From assembly GCF_008271695.1 (NCBI RefSeq), contig NZ_VKKY01000002.1, positions 744,001 through 808,000 of the forward strand: a stretch of DNA of 64,000 bases. The letters are read 5' to 3'. Under the pieces are notes generated by a model that worked only from the letters and a program-made list of their open reading frames with translations, did not search any database and was not told where the DNA came from. A program made the translations under genes and the position numbers. Origin of the DNA: Rufibacter hautae (GTDB lineage Bacteria; Bacteroidota; Bacteroidia; Cytophagales; Hymenobacteraceae). Shown here in pieces: positions 16,837-27,292 of this stretch (its first letter is position 1; the number at the start of each line of letters is the position of its first letter).

Positions 16837-19284
16837 TTACTCAGCCTTCTTTTTAGGGGCGGCTTTCTTAGTTGTGGTTCCTTTGGTGCCGGTGGCTTTC
16901 TTAGCGGCAGGCTTTTTGGCGGCAGTCTTCTTGGCAGCAGGGGCATCGGTGGCTGGGGCCGCTTTCTTCTTGAAGCCTCCGCGGGCTGGTTTGTCCGGGG
17001 TGGCCTCAGCAAGGTCCAGGCACTGCTGCAAAGTTAGTTCGGCGGGTTCCTGTCCTTTGGGGATCTTTACGTTCTTCTTGCCCACGCAGATGTAAGGTCC
17101 GAAACGTCCGTTCAATACCGTTACCTCTGGGTTCTCCGGGAACGTCTTGATCATCTTCTCGGCATCGGCTTTGCGCTTGGCTTCAATCAGGGCGATGGCC
17201 TCAGGCTCATTGACCAGCAAAGGATCCAGGTCTTTGGGCAGCGAGTAGTACTTGCTGTTGTGCTGGATGTAAGGGCCGAACCGTCCGATGGCGGCTTTCA
17301 TATCCTTGCCCTCGAACTCACCCACCACCCGCGGCAGTTTGAATAATTCCAAGGCTTGCTCCAGTGTGATAGACTCCAGGAACTGACCTTTTCTCAGGCT
17401 CGCATACACAGGTTTGGCATCAGTGCCTTCCACTTCCTCACCCAACTGCACGTAGGGTCCGAAGCGGCCCAATTTGGCGATCAACTTCATGCCAGAGATT
17501 GGGTCAACCCCCAGTTCACGTGCCCCGCTCACGGTAGACCGCTCCACGTTGGCGCTGGTCTCAATGGTTTGATGGAAACTTGAGTAGAAAGTACCCAGCA
17601 TCTTGTCCCACTGCTTTTTACCAGCGGCTATCTCATCAAATTCTTCCTCTACTTTGGCGGTGAAGGAATAGTCAATCACACTTTCAAAATGAGACACCAG
17701 GAAATCGGTCACCACCATGGCAATATCGGTGGGGAACAGCTTGGCTTTTTCGGCGCCGGCCATCTCGGTTTTCTTCTGGGCAGAGATCTGGTCTTTCTCC
17801 AGGGTAAGCACATTGTAGGCTCTTTCTTTTCCTTCGCGATTGTCTTTTTCCACGTACCCACGCTTTTGGATGGTGGAGATGGTAGGTGCGTAAGTTGACG
17901 GTCGCCCGATGCCCATTTCTTCCAGTTTCTTCACCAAACTCGCCTCGGTATAGCGGGGAGCAGGGCGGCTGAACCGCTCGGTGGCCTGCATGCGCTGCAG
18001 GTTCAGAGCCTGTCCTTCGGTCAACGGCGGCAACATGCCTTTCACATCATCGTCGGCCAATTCCTCATCGTCGGTAGACTCGGTGTACACCTTCAGGAAC
18101 CCTTCAAAACGGATTACCTCACCTGTGGCGACCAAGCGCTCAGGCTGTCCGCTTATAGAGATGGTGGCAGTGGTTTTCTCAATCTCGGCATCGGCCATCT
18201 GCGAGGCGATGGCGCGTTTCCGAATCAGATCGTACAAGCGCTGCTCGTTGCGGTCAGAACTCACCTGCAGGGCGGCAAAGTCCGTGGGACGGATGGATTC
18301 GTGGGCCTCCTGCGCTGATTTGGATTTGGTTTTGTACTGACGCGTTTTCACGTAGTTTTCACCAAAAGAGCGCGAAATCTCCGCCGCCGCCGCGTTGATG
18401 GCCTCCTGCGATAAATTCACCGAGTCGGTACGCATGTAGGAGATCTTACCAGCCTCGTACAGGCGTTGGGCCACGGTCATGGTTTGGGCTACTGAAAAAG
18501 ACAGTTTGCGGCTGGCTTCCTGCTGCAGGGTGGAGGTGGTAAAGGGTGGCGCGGGGCTACGCTTGGTTGGCTTTTTCTCAAGGCTTTCTATGCCGTATGC
18601 CGCACCAATGCAGCGCTGTAGGAAATCCTCGGCCTCGGCCTGTGTTTTGAACCGGGTGTTCAGTTCCGCCTCCATACGTTTGCCGCCGGCATCAAACTGG
18701 GCCACCACCTTGTAGGCAGAAACCGCCTTGTGACGTTCTATTTCCCTTTCACGCTCTACTACCACGCGTACGGCCACAGACTGCACGCGCCCAGCGGAAA
18801 GACCAGTTTTAATTTTTTTCCAGAGCACCGGGCTCAACTCAAAACCCACCAGACGGTCCAGCACGCGGCGGGCCTGCTGCGCGTTCACCAGGTTTGTATC
18901 TATAGAGCGCGGGTTTTCTATGGCATTGAGAATGGCGTTCTTGGTAATCTCCCGGAACACGATGCGGCGGGTCTTGGCCTCGCTCAGGTTCAGGGCCTCA
19001 GACAAGTGCCAGGAAATAGCCTCTCCCTCACGGTCCTCGTCGGATGCCAACCAAACCGTTTCGGCCTCCTTCGCTAGTTTCTTCAGCTGCGAAATCACCT
19101 CCCGCTTATCAGCGTTGACCACGTAGGTGGGCTTGAAGCCGTTCTGGATGTCAATGGCGTTATTGTCTTTGGGGAGATCGCGCACGTGCCCAAAGCTGGA
19201 TTTCACAATGAAATCCTTCCCCAGGTACCCTTCAATGGTCTTGGCCTTGGCCGGCGACTCCACAATTACTAAGTTTTTTATCAT
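16837..19284 (-). CDS. topA: DNA topoisomerase I
   Basis: An 815-residue type IA topoisomerase that relaxes negative supercoils. The TOPRIM domain starts at the N-terminus (VESPAKAKTIEGYLG; acidic DEDREGEAI near 105). The active-site tyrosine lies in GKISYMRTDSVNLS near 285. Three topoisomerase C-terminal repeats (each with GRFGPY) lie near 590-745, without Cys4 zinc fingers. The tail is Lys/Ala/Thr-rich (AAKKPAAKK type), as in histone H1-like tails, and probably binds DNA. The ATG at 19284 puts the TOPRIM strand at the start; an upstream start would add nine unrelated residues. Confidence 0.95.
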   Translation of the reverse strand: MIKNLVIVESPAKAKTIEGYLGKDFIVKSSFGHVRDLPKDNNAIDIQNGFKPTYVVNADKREVISQLKKLAKEAETVWLASDEDREGEAISWHLSEALNLSEAKTRRIVFREITKNAILNAIENPRSIDTNLVNAQQARRVLDRLVGFELSPVLWKKIKTGLSAGRVQSVAVRVVVEREREIERHKAVSAYKVVAQFDAGGKRMEAELNTRFKTQAEAEDFLQRCIGAAYGIESLEKKPTKRSPAPPFTTSTLQQEASRKLSFSVAQTMTVAQRLYEAGKISYMRTDSVNLSQEAINAAAAEISRSFGENYVKTRQYKTKSKSAQEAHESIRPTDFAALQVSSDRNEQRLYDLIRKRAIASQMADAEIEKTTATISISGQPERLVATGEVIRFEGFLKVYTESTDDEELADDDVKGMLPPLTEGQALNLQRMQATERFSRPAPRYTEASLVKKLEEMGIGRPSTYAPTISTIQKRGYVEKDNREGKERAYNVLTLEKDQISAQKKTEMAGAEKAKLFPTDIAMVVTDFLVSHFESVIDYSFTAKVEEEFDEIAAGKKQWDKMLGTFYSSFHQTIETSANVERSTVSGARELGVDPISGMKLIAKLGRFGPYVQLGEEVEGTDAKPVYASLRKGQFLESITLEQALELFKLPRVVGEFEGKDMKAAIGRFGPYIQHNSKYYSLPKDLDPLLVNEPEAIALIEAKRKADAEKMIKTFPENPEVTVLNGRFGPYICVGKKNVKIPKGQEPAELTLQQCLDLAEATPDKPARGGFKKKAAPATDAPAAKKTAAKKPAAKKATGTKGTTTKKAAPKKKAE

Positions 19285-19380
19285 ATGGGAATAGAGCAGG
19301 GCAGTGCCCAAAATTTTTTCAAAGATGTAGTAATTTTTTGAGACAATCCAACCACTATCTTTATGCCGATTGTTCCCATG

Positions 19381-19434
19381 AGGTAAAAGAATATACCTTA
19401 GGGGGGTAAAAAAGTTTTTAAGTATACTTATCGC
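19381..19434 (+). promoter_or_regulatory. Palindromes just upstream of sixA
   Basis: Two short dyads lie before the sixA start: AGGTA...TACCT (19381-19398) and the perfect 12-mer TAAGTATACTTA (19419-19430), which ends four bases before the ATG. They may be an operator or an mRNA structure at the start site. Confidence 0.4.
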
Positions 19435-19911
19435 ATGAAGAATCTCCTATTAATGCGGCATGCCACCGCGGCAGACAAAGCCGTTGAGCAATCAGACTTT
19501 GACCGTGAAATCACCCTGTATGGGCAGCGGCAGGCCGGGGAGGCTGGCCTCTGGCTCAAGAAGCAGAACCTGGTACCTGAGCTAATCCTGTGCAGTACCT
19601 CCCTCAGGACCCAGATGACGCTGGAGCACCTGCTGGAAGGGCTGGGCCAGAAGGTGCCCGTGCAAATGGAGCGCGTGATCTACTACGGCTCTGAGCATGA
19701 CCTATTGGACCTAGCGCACGGCGTGGACGATGAGGTGGATACGCTGCTCTTGTTGGGGCATAACCCCACCGTCGCCTTTTTCGCGTCTACCCTGGCCCAT
19801 GAGGAAGTATCATTCAGTCCGGCTTCCATTGCGCATCTGCATTTCAACGGCTATTCCTGGGAAAACTTGCGGGCGGGCACCTGCAAGCTGCAGACCCTGT
19901 ACCGCGAATAA
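19435..19911 (+). CDS. sixA: SixA-like phosphohistidine phosphatase
   Basis: A 158-residue histidine phosphatase superfamily protein. The catalytic motif is LLMRHATAAD at residues 4-13 (RHG-like RHA). STSLRTQMTLEHLL near 61 and LLLGHNPTVAFFAS near 104 supply the second His. SixA enzymes dephosphorylate phosphohistidine on signalling or PTS proteins. The length fits. It is divergent from topA and lies 121 bp ahead of the chemosensory operon, with a dispersed palindrome in the gap, so it may not be part of that operon. Confidence 0.88.
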   Translation: MKNLLLMRHATAADKAVEQSDFDREITLYGQRQAGEAGLWLKKQNLVPELILCSTSLRTQMTLEHLLEGLGQKVPVQMERVIYYGSEHDLLDLAHGVDDEVDTLLLLGHNPTVAFFASTLAHEEVSFSPASIAHLHFNGYSWENLRAGTCKLQTLYRE

Positions 19912-19917
19912 TCTTTT

Positions 19918-19953
19918 GTTTTGGGCCTGATTTCCTGAAAAGAAGCCCTAAAC
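19918..19953. repeat. 36-bp dispersed palindrome, copy 5
   Basis: Begins GTTTTGGGCCTG and ends AGCCCTAAAC, with TTTCCTGAAAA at the centre. It lies just after the sixA stop. Confidence 0.7.
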
Positions 19954-20032
19954 AGCTTAATAGGCCTATAATTATTTGTAGTTTAGCGGCTCGCACCACA
20001 CCAAGAAATATTTTTTCTTTTTTCTGTAACCT

Positions 20033-20782
20033 ATGGCAGCAACTATCGTATCGGTCATCAACCAAAAAGGGGGGACGGGTAAAACCACCACTACTATCAA
20101 CCTGGGAAGCGCCCTGCAAAAACTGGGTAAACGCGTGTTGTTAATCGATCTTGATCCCCAAGCGAATCTCTCTTATTCATTAGGGATTACCGAGCCGTCC
20201 TGCACCCTCGCGGATGTTTTCACCGGCAAGGATAAAATGGCAGACTGTATTCAGGAAAGGAATGGTCTTTTTGTGGCCCCGGGCTCCAATGAACTGGTGG
20301 ACGTGGAGATCTCCCTGGTGAACCATGAGGAAAGGGAACGTTTTTTGCAGCATTTGTTAAAAGAGGTGAAAGGGTATGATTACATCCTTATTGACTGTCC
20401 GCCCTCTTTGTCGCTGCTTACGGTGAACGCCCTGGCTGCCTCCCGAGAAGTGTTGATCCCCCTGCAGATGGAGGTGCTTACGCTACAAGGGTTGGGGCAG
20501 ATCCTGAACACGGTGCAGCAGATTAAAAAGACCCTGAACCCTAAACTTAAAGTAAAGGGCATTGTAGTGGTCATGTATGACAAACGCCGCAAGCTGAGCA
20601 CCGAGATTGAGGATTACCTGAAAGAGAACGTGGACGAGTACATCTTCCAGCAACGCATCAGGCTGAACGTAAAACTGGCCGAGGCTCCCTCGTTCGGGCA
20701 GAGTGTGATTGATTACGATGCTTCTTCCTACGGAGCGAAAGATTATTTGGGATTGGCCAAGGAATTTGTCACTATTCCATAG
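20033..20782 (+). CDS. ParA family ATPase of a chemosensory operon (PpfA/ParC-like)
   Basis: A 249-residue ParA/MinD ATPase. The deviant Walker A motif is KGGTGKTT at residues 12-19, Walker A' is LLIDLDPQANLS near 39-50, and Walker B is YILIDCPPSLSLL near 116. No parB gene follows. The next gene encodes a soluble chemoreceptor, an arrangement known from ParC (Vibrio) and PpfA (Rhodobacter), which position chemosensory clusters. I infer that role here rather than chromosome partition. Confidence 0.85.
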   Translation: MAATIVSVINQKGGTGKTTTTINLGSALQKLGKRVLLIDLDPQANLSYSLGITEPSCTLADVFTGKDKMADCIQERNGLFVAPGSNELVDVEISLVNHEERERFLQHLLKEVKGYDYILIDCPPSLSLLTVNALAASREVLIPLQMEVLTLQGLGQILNTVQQIKKTLNPKLKVKGIVVVMYDKRRKLSTEIEDYLKENVDEYIFQQRIRLNVKLAEAPSFGQSVIDYDASSYGAKDYLGLAKEFVTIP

Positions 20783-20914
20783 GCAAGGCATTTTTAGAAG
20801 TCTTGTATTTTTTGTAAATTGCGAGGATGTCTGAGGTAGTGGGCATCAGAAAAAAATAGATCGGCAAGCTTTTTTGCCAAAGAAGATAAAAACGCTCTTC
20901 AATTCAATTATAAG

Positions 20915-23900
20915 ATGGCTTTAGGTAAAAACTTGAAACTCAACAAGGATAAACTGATTGGGAAGACGGAGGCCGAGACAACCGCTGACACGCCTGTGGA
21001 TGCTGTTGCCAGTGAGCCGGAGGTAACCCCGGTGCCAGAGCGGCCTGAGGAAACGCCAACGCAGGAACCAAACGCCACGGTGGCAGACTTTCCTTTGGCC
21101 GTGGAAAATGGCAAGTCCACAGGTACTAAAGCCCGTGCAGGAGGAAAAACATTGGAGAAAACTGACAGAACAGAAATGAATCTGGCGGATGTGGGGGCGA
21201 CAGACCAAGCCCGGAAAAGCAATTCGCCGCGGCAAGCCACCCAAACCCAGGATTCAGACTATATTAATGAGCAGCTGAACCGCGTGCTCTACGCCCTTGA
21301 CGCCTTCAAAAAAGGAGACGTTTCAGTGCGCCTTACCAAACAAAACAACGATATCTTTTCAGAGATAGCCGAAGCCTACAACTCCATGGTGGAGATGATT
21401 GGGGGCGTAGGAGGCGAGGTGTCGCGCATCTCCAAAGTAGCCGGGGTAGAGGGTAACCTAAAAGCCCGTGCCTCTGCTGAGAGCGCCTCTGGTTTCTGGA
21501 AAGACATGATCAACAACATTAACGGCCTGGTAGACTCCATCGCCGTTCCGGTATTGGAAGTAGGCAAGGTACTGAAGAACATCTCCCGTGGTAACCTGGA
21601 TGAGACGTTCCAAATTCCCGTTTCCGGGGACTTCAAGGTCATGGCTGAAACCATCAACCGTACCATTGACAACTTGAACCTGTTTGCTGGTGAGGTAACC
21701 CGGGTGGCCCTTGAGGTAGGTACCGAAGGGAAACTGGGTGGCCAGGCCTCTGTGCCTAACGTGGCTGGTATCTGGAAAGAACTCACCGATAATGTAAACG
21801 CGATGGCTTCCAACCTGACCCTTCAGGTACGAGACATCGCGAAGGTAACCACGGCGGTGGCCCAGGGGAACCTGGACCAGAAAGTAACCGTGGACCTGAA
21901 AGGGGAAATGCTCCAGCTCAAAGAGAACATCAACCAAATGGTGGACTCTTTGAACATCTTTGGGGATGAGGTAACGCGCGTGGCCCGTGAAGTGGGTACC
22001 GAGGGTAAACTGGGTGGACAGGCGAAAGTGCCAAATGTTGGCGGGGTTTGGAAAGACCTCACTGACAACGTGAACACCATGGCCTCCAACCTTACTTCTC
22101 AGCTCCGTGACATCGCCAACGTGGCAACCGCGGTAGCAAAAGGTGACCTGACCCAAAAGATCACGGTAAACGTGAAAGGTGAGTTGGCCGAACTGAAGGA
22201 CAACCTAAACCAGATGGTGGACTCCCTCAACATCTTCGCGGACGAAGTAACGCGGGTGGCGAGAGAAGTAGGAACCGAAGGTATTCTGGGTGGCCAGGCC
22301 AACGTGCCGAAAGTAGCGGGCGTTTGGAAAGAACTGACCGACAACGTGAACTCAATGGCCTCTAACCTTACCCTTCAGGTACGGGATATCGCGAACGTAG
22401 CTACTGCGGTGGCCCGTGGCGAGCTGAGCCAGAAGATTACGGTTAATGTAAACGGAGAGCTCCTTCAACTGAAAGACTCTTTAAACCAGATGGTGGACTC
22501 CTTGAACATCTTCGCGGGTGAGGTAACCCGTGTGGCGTTGGAGGTAGGTACCGAAGGTAAATTAGGTGGTCAAGCGACCGTGCCGAACGTAGGCGGGGTT
22601 TGGAAAGACCTGACTGATAATGTGAATTTCATGGCGTCTAACCTGACGCTACAAGTACGCGATATTGCCAACGTAGCCACTGCGGTAGCTAAAGGCGATT
22701 TGACCCAGAAAATCACCGTTGATGTGAAAGGCGAGCTCCTCCAACTGAAGGACAACCTGAACCAGATGGTAGACTCCCTCAATATCTTCGCGGGTGAGGT
22801 AACTCGGGTAGCAAGAGAGGTAGGAACTGAAGGTAAGTTGGGTGGCCAGGCGACCGTGCCTAATGTGGGTGGCGTTTGGAAAGACCTTACTGACAACGTG
22901 AACTACATGGCGAGCAATCTTACTTCTCAGGTACGGGACATCGCCAACGTGGCGACGGCCGTTGCGAGAGGAGATTTGAGCCAGAAGATTACCGTTGGGG
23001 TGAAAGGCGAGTTGGCCGAACTGAAGGACAACCTCAACCAGATGGTGGACTCCTTGAACATCTTCGCCGGTGAAGTAACCCGGGTGGCTTTGGAGGTAGG
23101 AACCGAAGGAAAATTGGGTGGACAAGCCTCAGTGCCAAACGTGGCCGGTACTTGGAAAGCCCTGACCGACAACGTGAACTCCATGGCCTCCAATCTGACC
23201 TTACAAGTACGTGATATTGCCAACGTGGCGACCGCGGTAGCAAGGGGAGATTTGAGCCAGAAGATCACGGTGAACGTGAAAGGCGAGCTCCTTCAGCTGA
23301 AGGACAACCTGAACCAGATGGTGGATTCGCTCAACATCTTTGCCGGGGAGGTAACCCGCGTGGCAAGAGAGGTGGGAACCGAAGGTAAGTTGGGAGGCCA
23401 GGCTGCGGTGCCAAACGTAGCAGGTACCTGGAAAGCCCTAACAGATAATGTAAATTCCATGGCGTCTAACTTGACGCTGCAAGTACGGGACATTGCCAAT
23501 GTGGCGACTGCGGTAGCGCGTGGCGACTTGAGCCAGAAGATCACCGTGGATGTAAAAGGCGAACTCCTCCAACTGAAGGACAACCTGAACCAGATGGTGG
23601 ACTCCCTCAACATCTTCGCCGGTGAGGTAACCAGGGTGGCCCGTGAAGTGGGTACCGAAGGTATTTTGGGTGGTCAAGCCAATGTGCCTAATGTAGGCGG
23701 GGTTTGGAAAGACCTGACTGACAACGTGAATTACATGGCCTTCAACCTGACTTCTCAGGTACGAGATATCGCTAGTGTGGCCACGGCTGTTGCAAGAGGT
23801 GACTTGAGCCAGAAAATCACGGTAGATGTGAAAGGTGAACTTCTTGAGCTGAAGAACAACCTGAACCAGATGGTGGACTCCCTGAACATCTTTGCTGACG

Positions 23901-26353
23901 AAGTAACCCGTGTGGCAAGAGAGGTAGGAACCGAAGGTAAACTGGGCGGTCAGGCCAACGTGCCGAAAGTACGTGGTACCTGGAAGGAGTTGACCGACAA
24001 CGTGAACTCCATGGCCTCTAACCTGACGCTGCAAGTGCGGGACATTGCCAACGTAGCAACGGCCGTGGCGAAAGGAGACTTGACCCAAAAGATCACGGTA
24101 GATGTAAAAGGTGAGTTGTTGGAGCTGAAGAACATCCTCAACCAAATGGTGGACTCCTTGAATATCTTCGCGGGTGAGGTAACTAGGGTAGCCTTGGAAG
24201 TAGGTACGGAAGGTAAACTGGGTGGACAGGCAGCTGTGCCGAACGTAGCTGGTACCTGGAAGATGCTAACCGACAATGTGAACTCCATGGCGTCTAACCT
24301 TACCTCTCAGGTACGGGATATTGCCAACGTAGCGACCGCAGTGGCGAAGGGTGACCTGAGCCAGAAAATGACAGTGAATGTGAAGGGTGAAATCCTTCAA
24401 CTGAAAGATATCTTGAACCAGATGGTGGACTCCCTCAACATCTTCGCGGGTGAAGTAACCCGTGTGGCGTTGGAGGTGGGTACCGAAGGTAGATTGGGCG
24501 GACAAGCCAAAGTGCCAAACGTGGCCGGGGTTTGGAAAGATCTCACAGATAATGTGAACACCATGGCCTCTAACCTGACCCTGCAAGTACGTGACATTGC
24601 AAATGTGGCGACTGCAGTGGCGAAAGGAGACTTGACCCAGAAGATCACGGTGAATGTGCGTGGTGAGTTAGCCGAACTGAAGGACAACCTGAACCAGATG
24701 GTGGACTCCCTCAACATCTTCGCCGGTGAGGTAACCCGGGTGGCGTTGGAAGTGGGTACTGAGGGTCGTCTTGGTGGCCAGGCTTCCGTGCCAAATGTTG
24801 CCGGTGTTTGGAAAGACCTCACCGATAATGTAAACGTAATGGCTTCTAACCTTACTACGCAGGTGCGGGGTATCGTGAAAGTAGTAACGGCGGTGTCTAA
24901 AGGTGACTTAACCCAGAAACTGACCTTACAAGCCAAAGGCGAATTAGCTGACCTGGCAGATACTATCAACAGCATGGTGGAAGACCTAAACCGCCTAGCG
25001 GGTGAGGTTAGCCGGGTGGCCAGAGTAGCCGGGGTAGAAGGTAAACTGACCGAGCGCGCCACTGTGCATGGTGTATCTGGTAGCTGGAAAGAACTGGTAG
25101 ATACCTTGAATGACCTGTTAGAGTCCATCGTAACGCCGGTTCTGGAAGTATCCAGAGTAGTACGTTCTATCTCTGAGGGTGATTTAACACAAAAAGTAGA
25201 GATCCATACTGCCGGCGATATTCTGGCCATGTCTAACGCTTTGAACCTAGCGGTAGACAACCTGAATGCCTTGTTAGGTGAAATCAATGATTCCTCGCTC
25301 ATCGTAGGATCGTCTTCTGAAGAGATGGCGGCCAAAGGATTGGAAATGAACCGGGTAACGGTAGACGTAGCTTTGGCCATGCAACAAATGGCAGAGGGCG
25401 CGCAAAACCAAGCCTTGAAAACAGACCAAGCCTTCAAACTGATTGAGGAAATCATGAAGGCCACGAAAGAGACTGCGAACAAAGCCGATGTGGTGAACCG
25501 TTCAGCGGTGATGGGTGAGGAGACTTCCCAATTAGGTCTGAAAACAGTGGCCGAGGTGGTGCGGAACATGGAAGAGATTTCTTCTTCCGCGGCCCTTACT
25601 GCCAAAACCATTGAAGTACTAAGCACCCGTAGCCAAGAAATCTCCAAATCACTGGGCGTAATCACAGACATAGCGGCTCAAACAAACTTGCTGGCCCTGA
25701 ATGCAGCCATTGAGGCAGCCAGAGCAGGTGAAGCAGGACGTGGTTTCGCGGTAGTAGCTGAGGAAATTCGGAAATTGGCCGAAGGCTCACGCAAATCAGC
25801 AAGTGAGATCAGCACGCTGGTAGACGACGTGAAGAAAGATACTTCCTCTGCCGCCGCCGCGATCGCGACCATGGAAGGCCGCGTACTCAAAGGAAAGAAT
25901 GCGACGTTTGAAGCATCCGGCGCCTTTAAGAACATCGCAACTTCCAGCGGTGAGACCCTCCGTAGTGCCCAGGACATCCTGGTGTCTACCGAGGTGCAGA
26001 AAACATCCATTGGAGACGTAGTGAAATACGTGGAAGAAGTGGTAGCCATTGCGGAGCAGACAGCCTCGGGTACCCAACAGGTAGCTGGAACTGCCAAGCA
26101 GTTGTCAGCCTCCATGCAAGAGTTGACTTCTTCCAGCCAGCGTCTGAATGACATTGCCGATGACCTGCAGATCAGTATTTCTGCCTTCAAGCTTGTGAAT
26201 GGCAACCTTGTTTTCCCTAACCGGAATGCGCGCAAATTATCGGCGGTACCTGCTGCCCGTAAGCGCTCTTTCTCCGGAGATGACGCGAACGATGTTGATT
26301 TCGACAAAAAGTTAGGTGGTAAGAAGTCTCTTAAAAGCAGAGGTCAGGAATAA
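20915..26353 (+). CDS. Giant soluble poly-HAMP methyl-accepting chemoreceptor
   Basis: A 1812-residue receptor with no membrane segment or signal peptide. Residues 1-115 are low complexity with a Lys-rich start ([14 protein letters not shown]). Two divergent HAMP-like units follow, then twelve near-identical 92-residue units (residues 293-1396), each with [20 protein letters not shown] and [18 protein letters not shown], then another divergent unit. The C-terminal part (about 1450-1770) is an MCP signalling hairpin with tip sequence [20 protein letters not shown] near 1590. Similar HAMP chains occur in group III histidine kinases such as Nik1. No CheR/CheB docking pentapeptide is seen at the C-terminus. 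The stop overlaps the cheW start. Confidence 0.9.
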   Translation: MALGKNLKLNKDKLIGKTEAETTADTPVDAVASEPEVTPVPERPEETPTQEPNATVADFPLAVENGKSTGTKARAGGKTLEKTDRTEMNLADVGATDQARKSNSPRQATQTQDSDYINEQLNRVLYALDAFKKGDVSVRLTKQNNDIFSEIAEAYNSMVEMIGGVGGEVSRISKVAGVEGNLKARASAESASGFWKDMINNINGLVDSIAVPVLEVGKVLKNISRGNLDETFQIPVSGDFKVMAETINRTIDNLNLFAGEVTRVALEVGTEGKLGGQASVPNVAGIWKELTDNVNAMASNLTLQVRDIAKVTTAVAQGNLDQKVTVDLKGEMLQLKENINQMVDSLNIFGDEVTRVAREVGTEGKLGGQAKVPNVGGVWKDLTDNVNTMASNLTSQLRDIANVATAVAKGDLTQKITVNVKGELAELKDNLNQMVDSLNIFADEVTRVAREVGTEGILGGQANVPKVAGVWKELTDNVNSMASNLTLQVRDIANVATAVARGELSQKITVNVNGELLQLKDSLNQMVDSLNIFAGEVTRVALEVGTEGKLGGQATVPNVGGVWKDLTDNVNFMASNLTLQVRDIANVATAVAKGDLTQKITVDVKGELLQLKDNLNQMVDSLNIFAGEVTRVAREVGTEGKLGGQATVPNVGGVWKDLTDNVNYMASNLTSQVRDIANVATAVARGDLSQKITVGVKGELAELKDNLNQMVDSLNIFAGEVTRVALEVGTEGKLGGQASVPNVAGTWKALTDNVNSMASNLTLQVRDIANVATAVARGDLSQKITVNVKGELLQLKDNLNQMVDSLNIFAGEVTRVAREVGTEGKLGGQAAVPNVAGTWKALTDNVNSMASNLTLQVRDIANVATAVARGDLSQKITVDVKGELLQLKDNLNQMVDSLNIFAGEVTRVAREVGTEGILGGQANVPNVGGVWKDLTDNVNYMAFNLTSQVRDIASVATAVARGDLSQKITVDVKGELLELKNNLNQMVDSLNIFADEVTRVAREVGTEGKLGGQANVPKVRGTWKELTDNVNSMASNLTLQVRDIANVATAVAKGDLTQKITVDVKGELLELKNILNQMVDSLNIFAGEVTRVALEVGTEGKLGGQAAVPNVAGTWKMLTDNVNSMASNLTSQVRDIANVATAVAKGDLSQKMTVNVKGEILQLKDILNQMVDSLNIFAGEVTRVALEVGTEGRLGGQAKVPNVAGVWKDLTDNVNTMASNLTLQVRDIANVATAVAKGDLTQKITVNVRGELAELKDNLNQMVDSLNIFAGEVTRVALEVGTEGRLGGQASVPNVAGVWKDLTDNVNVMASNLTTQVRGIVKVVTAVSKGDLTQKLTLQAKGELADLADTINSMVEDLNRLAGEVSRVARVAGVEGKLTERATVHGVSGSWKELVDTLNDLLESIVTPVLEVSRVVRSISEGDLTQKVEIHTAGDILAMSNALNLAVDNLNALLGEINDSSLIVGSSSEEMAAKGLEMNRVTVDVALAMQQMAEGAQNQALKTDQAFKLIEEIMKATKETANKADVVNRSAVMGEETSQLGLKTVAEVVRNMEEISSSAALTAKTIEVLSTRSQEISKSLGVITDIAAQTNLLALNAAIEAARAGEAGRGFAVVAEEIRKLAEGSRKSASEISTLVDDVKKDTSSAAAAIATMEGRVLKGKNATFEASGAFKNIATSSGETLRSAQDILVSTEVQKTSIGDVVKYVEEVVAIAEQTASGTQQVAGTAKQLSASMQELTSSSQRLNDIADDLQISISAFKLVNGNLVFPNRNARKLSAVPAARKRSFSGDDANDVDFDKKLGGKKSLKSRGQE
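21791..25102 (+). repeat. Twelve 276-bp tandem repeats encoding HAMP units
   Basis: Twelve in-frame units of exactly 276 bp (92 codons). The spacing holds: unit 1 begins at AAT 21791 and unit 12 at AAT 24827. Blocks such as CAGATGGTGGACTCC recur almost unchanged, while other codons vary synonymously. Confidence 0.95.
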
Positions 26354-26853
26354 TGGAATCTCAGAACATCAGAGATAAAAAGGAGAAAGTAGCAGAGGAG
26401 CGGGTGCACCTGATTGTTTTCAAATTAGGTGCAGAGGAATACGGCGTCCGGATTGACCAGGTAAAGGAAGTAACCATTACCCCGGAAATCACCCGAATGC
26501 CCAAGACCCCATCCTTTATAAAAGGAGTTTCAAACATCAGAGGTGATATTATCGCCATCATGAACCTGGAAGAGCGCTTCAGAATTGAGCGCCCTTCCGG
26601 TGAAACCCCTTCGCATTCCTATACCCTGGTGATGGAGGCCAAAGACTATACCATGGGCTTTATTGTGTATGAGGTACCGCAGTCTTTGACGTTGCCGGTT
26701 TCCAGCATAGACAAAGCGCCTTCCTTTATTCAGGACATCAACATCAATGAAAACTTTATTGAGGGGATAGGTAAGTATGAAGACCGGCTCATCATTGTGC
26801 TGGACATCTTCAAAATCCTGACCTCAGATGAAGTGCTGCAATTGAAATCATAG
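26353..26853 (+). CDS. cheW: CheW adaptor protein
   Basis: A 166-residue CheW domain protein that couples the receptor to CheA. Seen: VFKLGAEEYGVRIDQVKEV near residues 18-36, ITRMPKTPSFIKGVSNIRGDIIAIMNLEERF near 45-75 (the conserved RG loop) and GIGKYEDRLIIVLDIFKIL near the C-terminus. Its ATG overlaps the receptor stop (TAATG), so translation is probably coupled. Confidence 0.95.
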   Translation: MESQNIRDKKEKVAEERVHLIVFKLGAEEYGVRIDQVKEVTITPEITRMPKTPSFIKGVSNIRGDIIAIMNLEERFRIERPSGETPSHSYTLVMEAKDYTMGFIVYEVPQSLTLPVSSIDKAPSFIQDININENFIEGIGKYEDRLIIVLDIFKILTSDEVLQLKS

Positions 26854-26878
26854 TGCTCACTTTTTGACCTAATTACTT

Positions 26879-27259
26879 ATGGAAATCACGGATAAAAAAA
26901 GAATATTAATTGTAGATGATTCCTTCTACATGCGCACTATGTTGAAAAACATGCTGCTGGATGCAGGTTATGACGTGGTAGGCGAAGCCCCAGACGGGAA
27001 AACTGCTCTGCAATTGGCCAAGGAGAAAATTCCGGATCTGGTGACTCTTGATGTGATTCTGCCAGACAACACTGGCTTGGATGTATTAAAAGGCATCAAG
27101 CAGGATAATCCAGATATGAAAGTGGTCATTGTAAGTGCCGTAGGCCAAGAGGTGATCATGAATGAGGCAGCCGAATACGGAGCGCTGCATTACATCATCA
27201 AGCCATTCTCTGAAGACAAAGTCTTGGAAGCGTTGAACAATGCTTTCAAAGAAGACTAA
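26879..27259 (+). CDS. cheY: CheY-like response regulator
   Basis: A 126-residue stand-alone receiver domain with all key residues: the acidic pair in ILIVDDSFYM near residue 12, phospho-acceptor Asp in LVTLDVILPD near 59, Ser in VIVSAVGQ near 87 and Lys in YIIKPFSED near 109. It is the only intact receiver in the operon and hence the likely output or phosphate sink of CheA. It lies 25 bp after cheW. Confidence 0.95.
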   Translation: MEITDKKRILIVDDSFYMRTMLKNMLLDAGYDVVGEAPDGKTALQLAKEKIPDLVTLDVILPDNTGLDVLKGIKQDNPDMKVVIVSAVGQEVIMNEAAEYGALHYIIKPFSEDKVLEALNNAFKED

Positions 27260-27292
27260 ATCATAAACTAACCTACCGCCACGACACTTCCC

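Noticed and set aside
20033-20782. Chromosome or plasmid partition locus
   Set aside because: No parB, parS-like repeats, dnaA or replication genes adjoin; the next gene is a chemoreceptor, so a chemosensory role is better supported.
21376-26307. Long minus-strand reading frames (up to 424 codons) opposite the poly-HAMP receptor
   Set aside because: They mirror the repeated plus-strand codons, have Ser/Thr-rich repetitive products and break at unit boundaries. They are shadows of the repeat.
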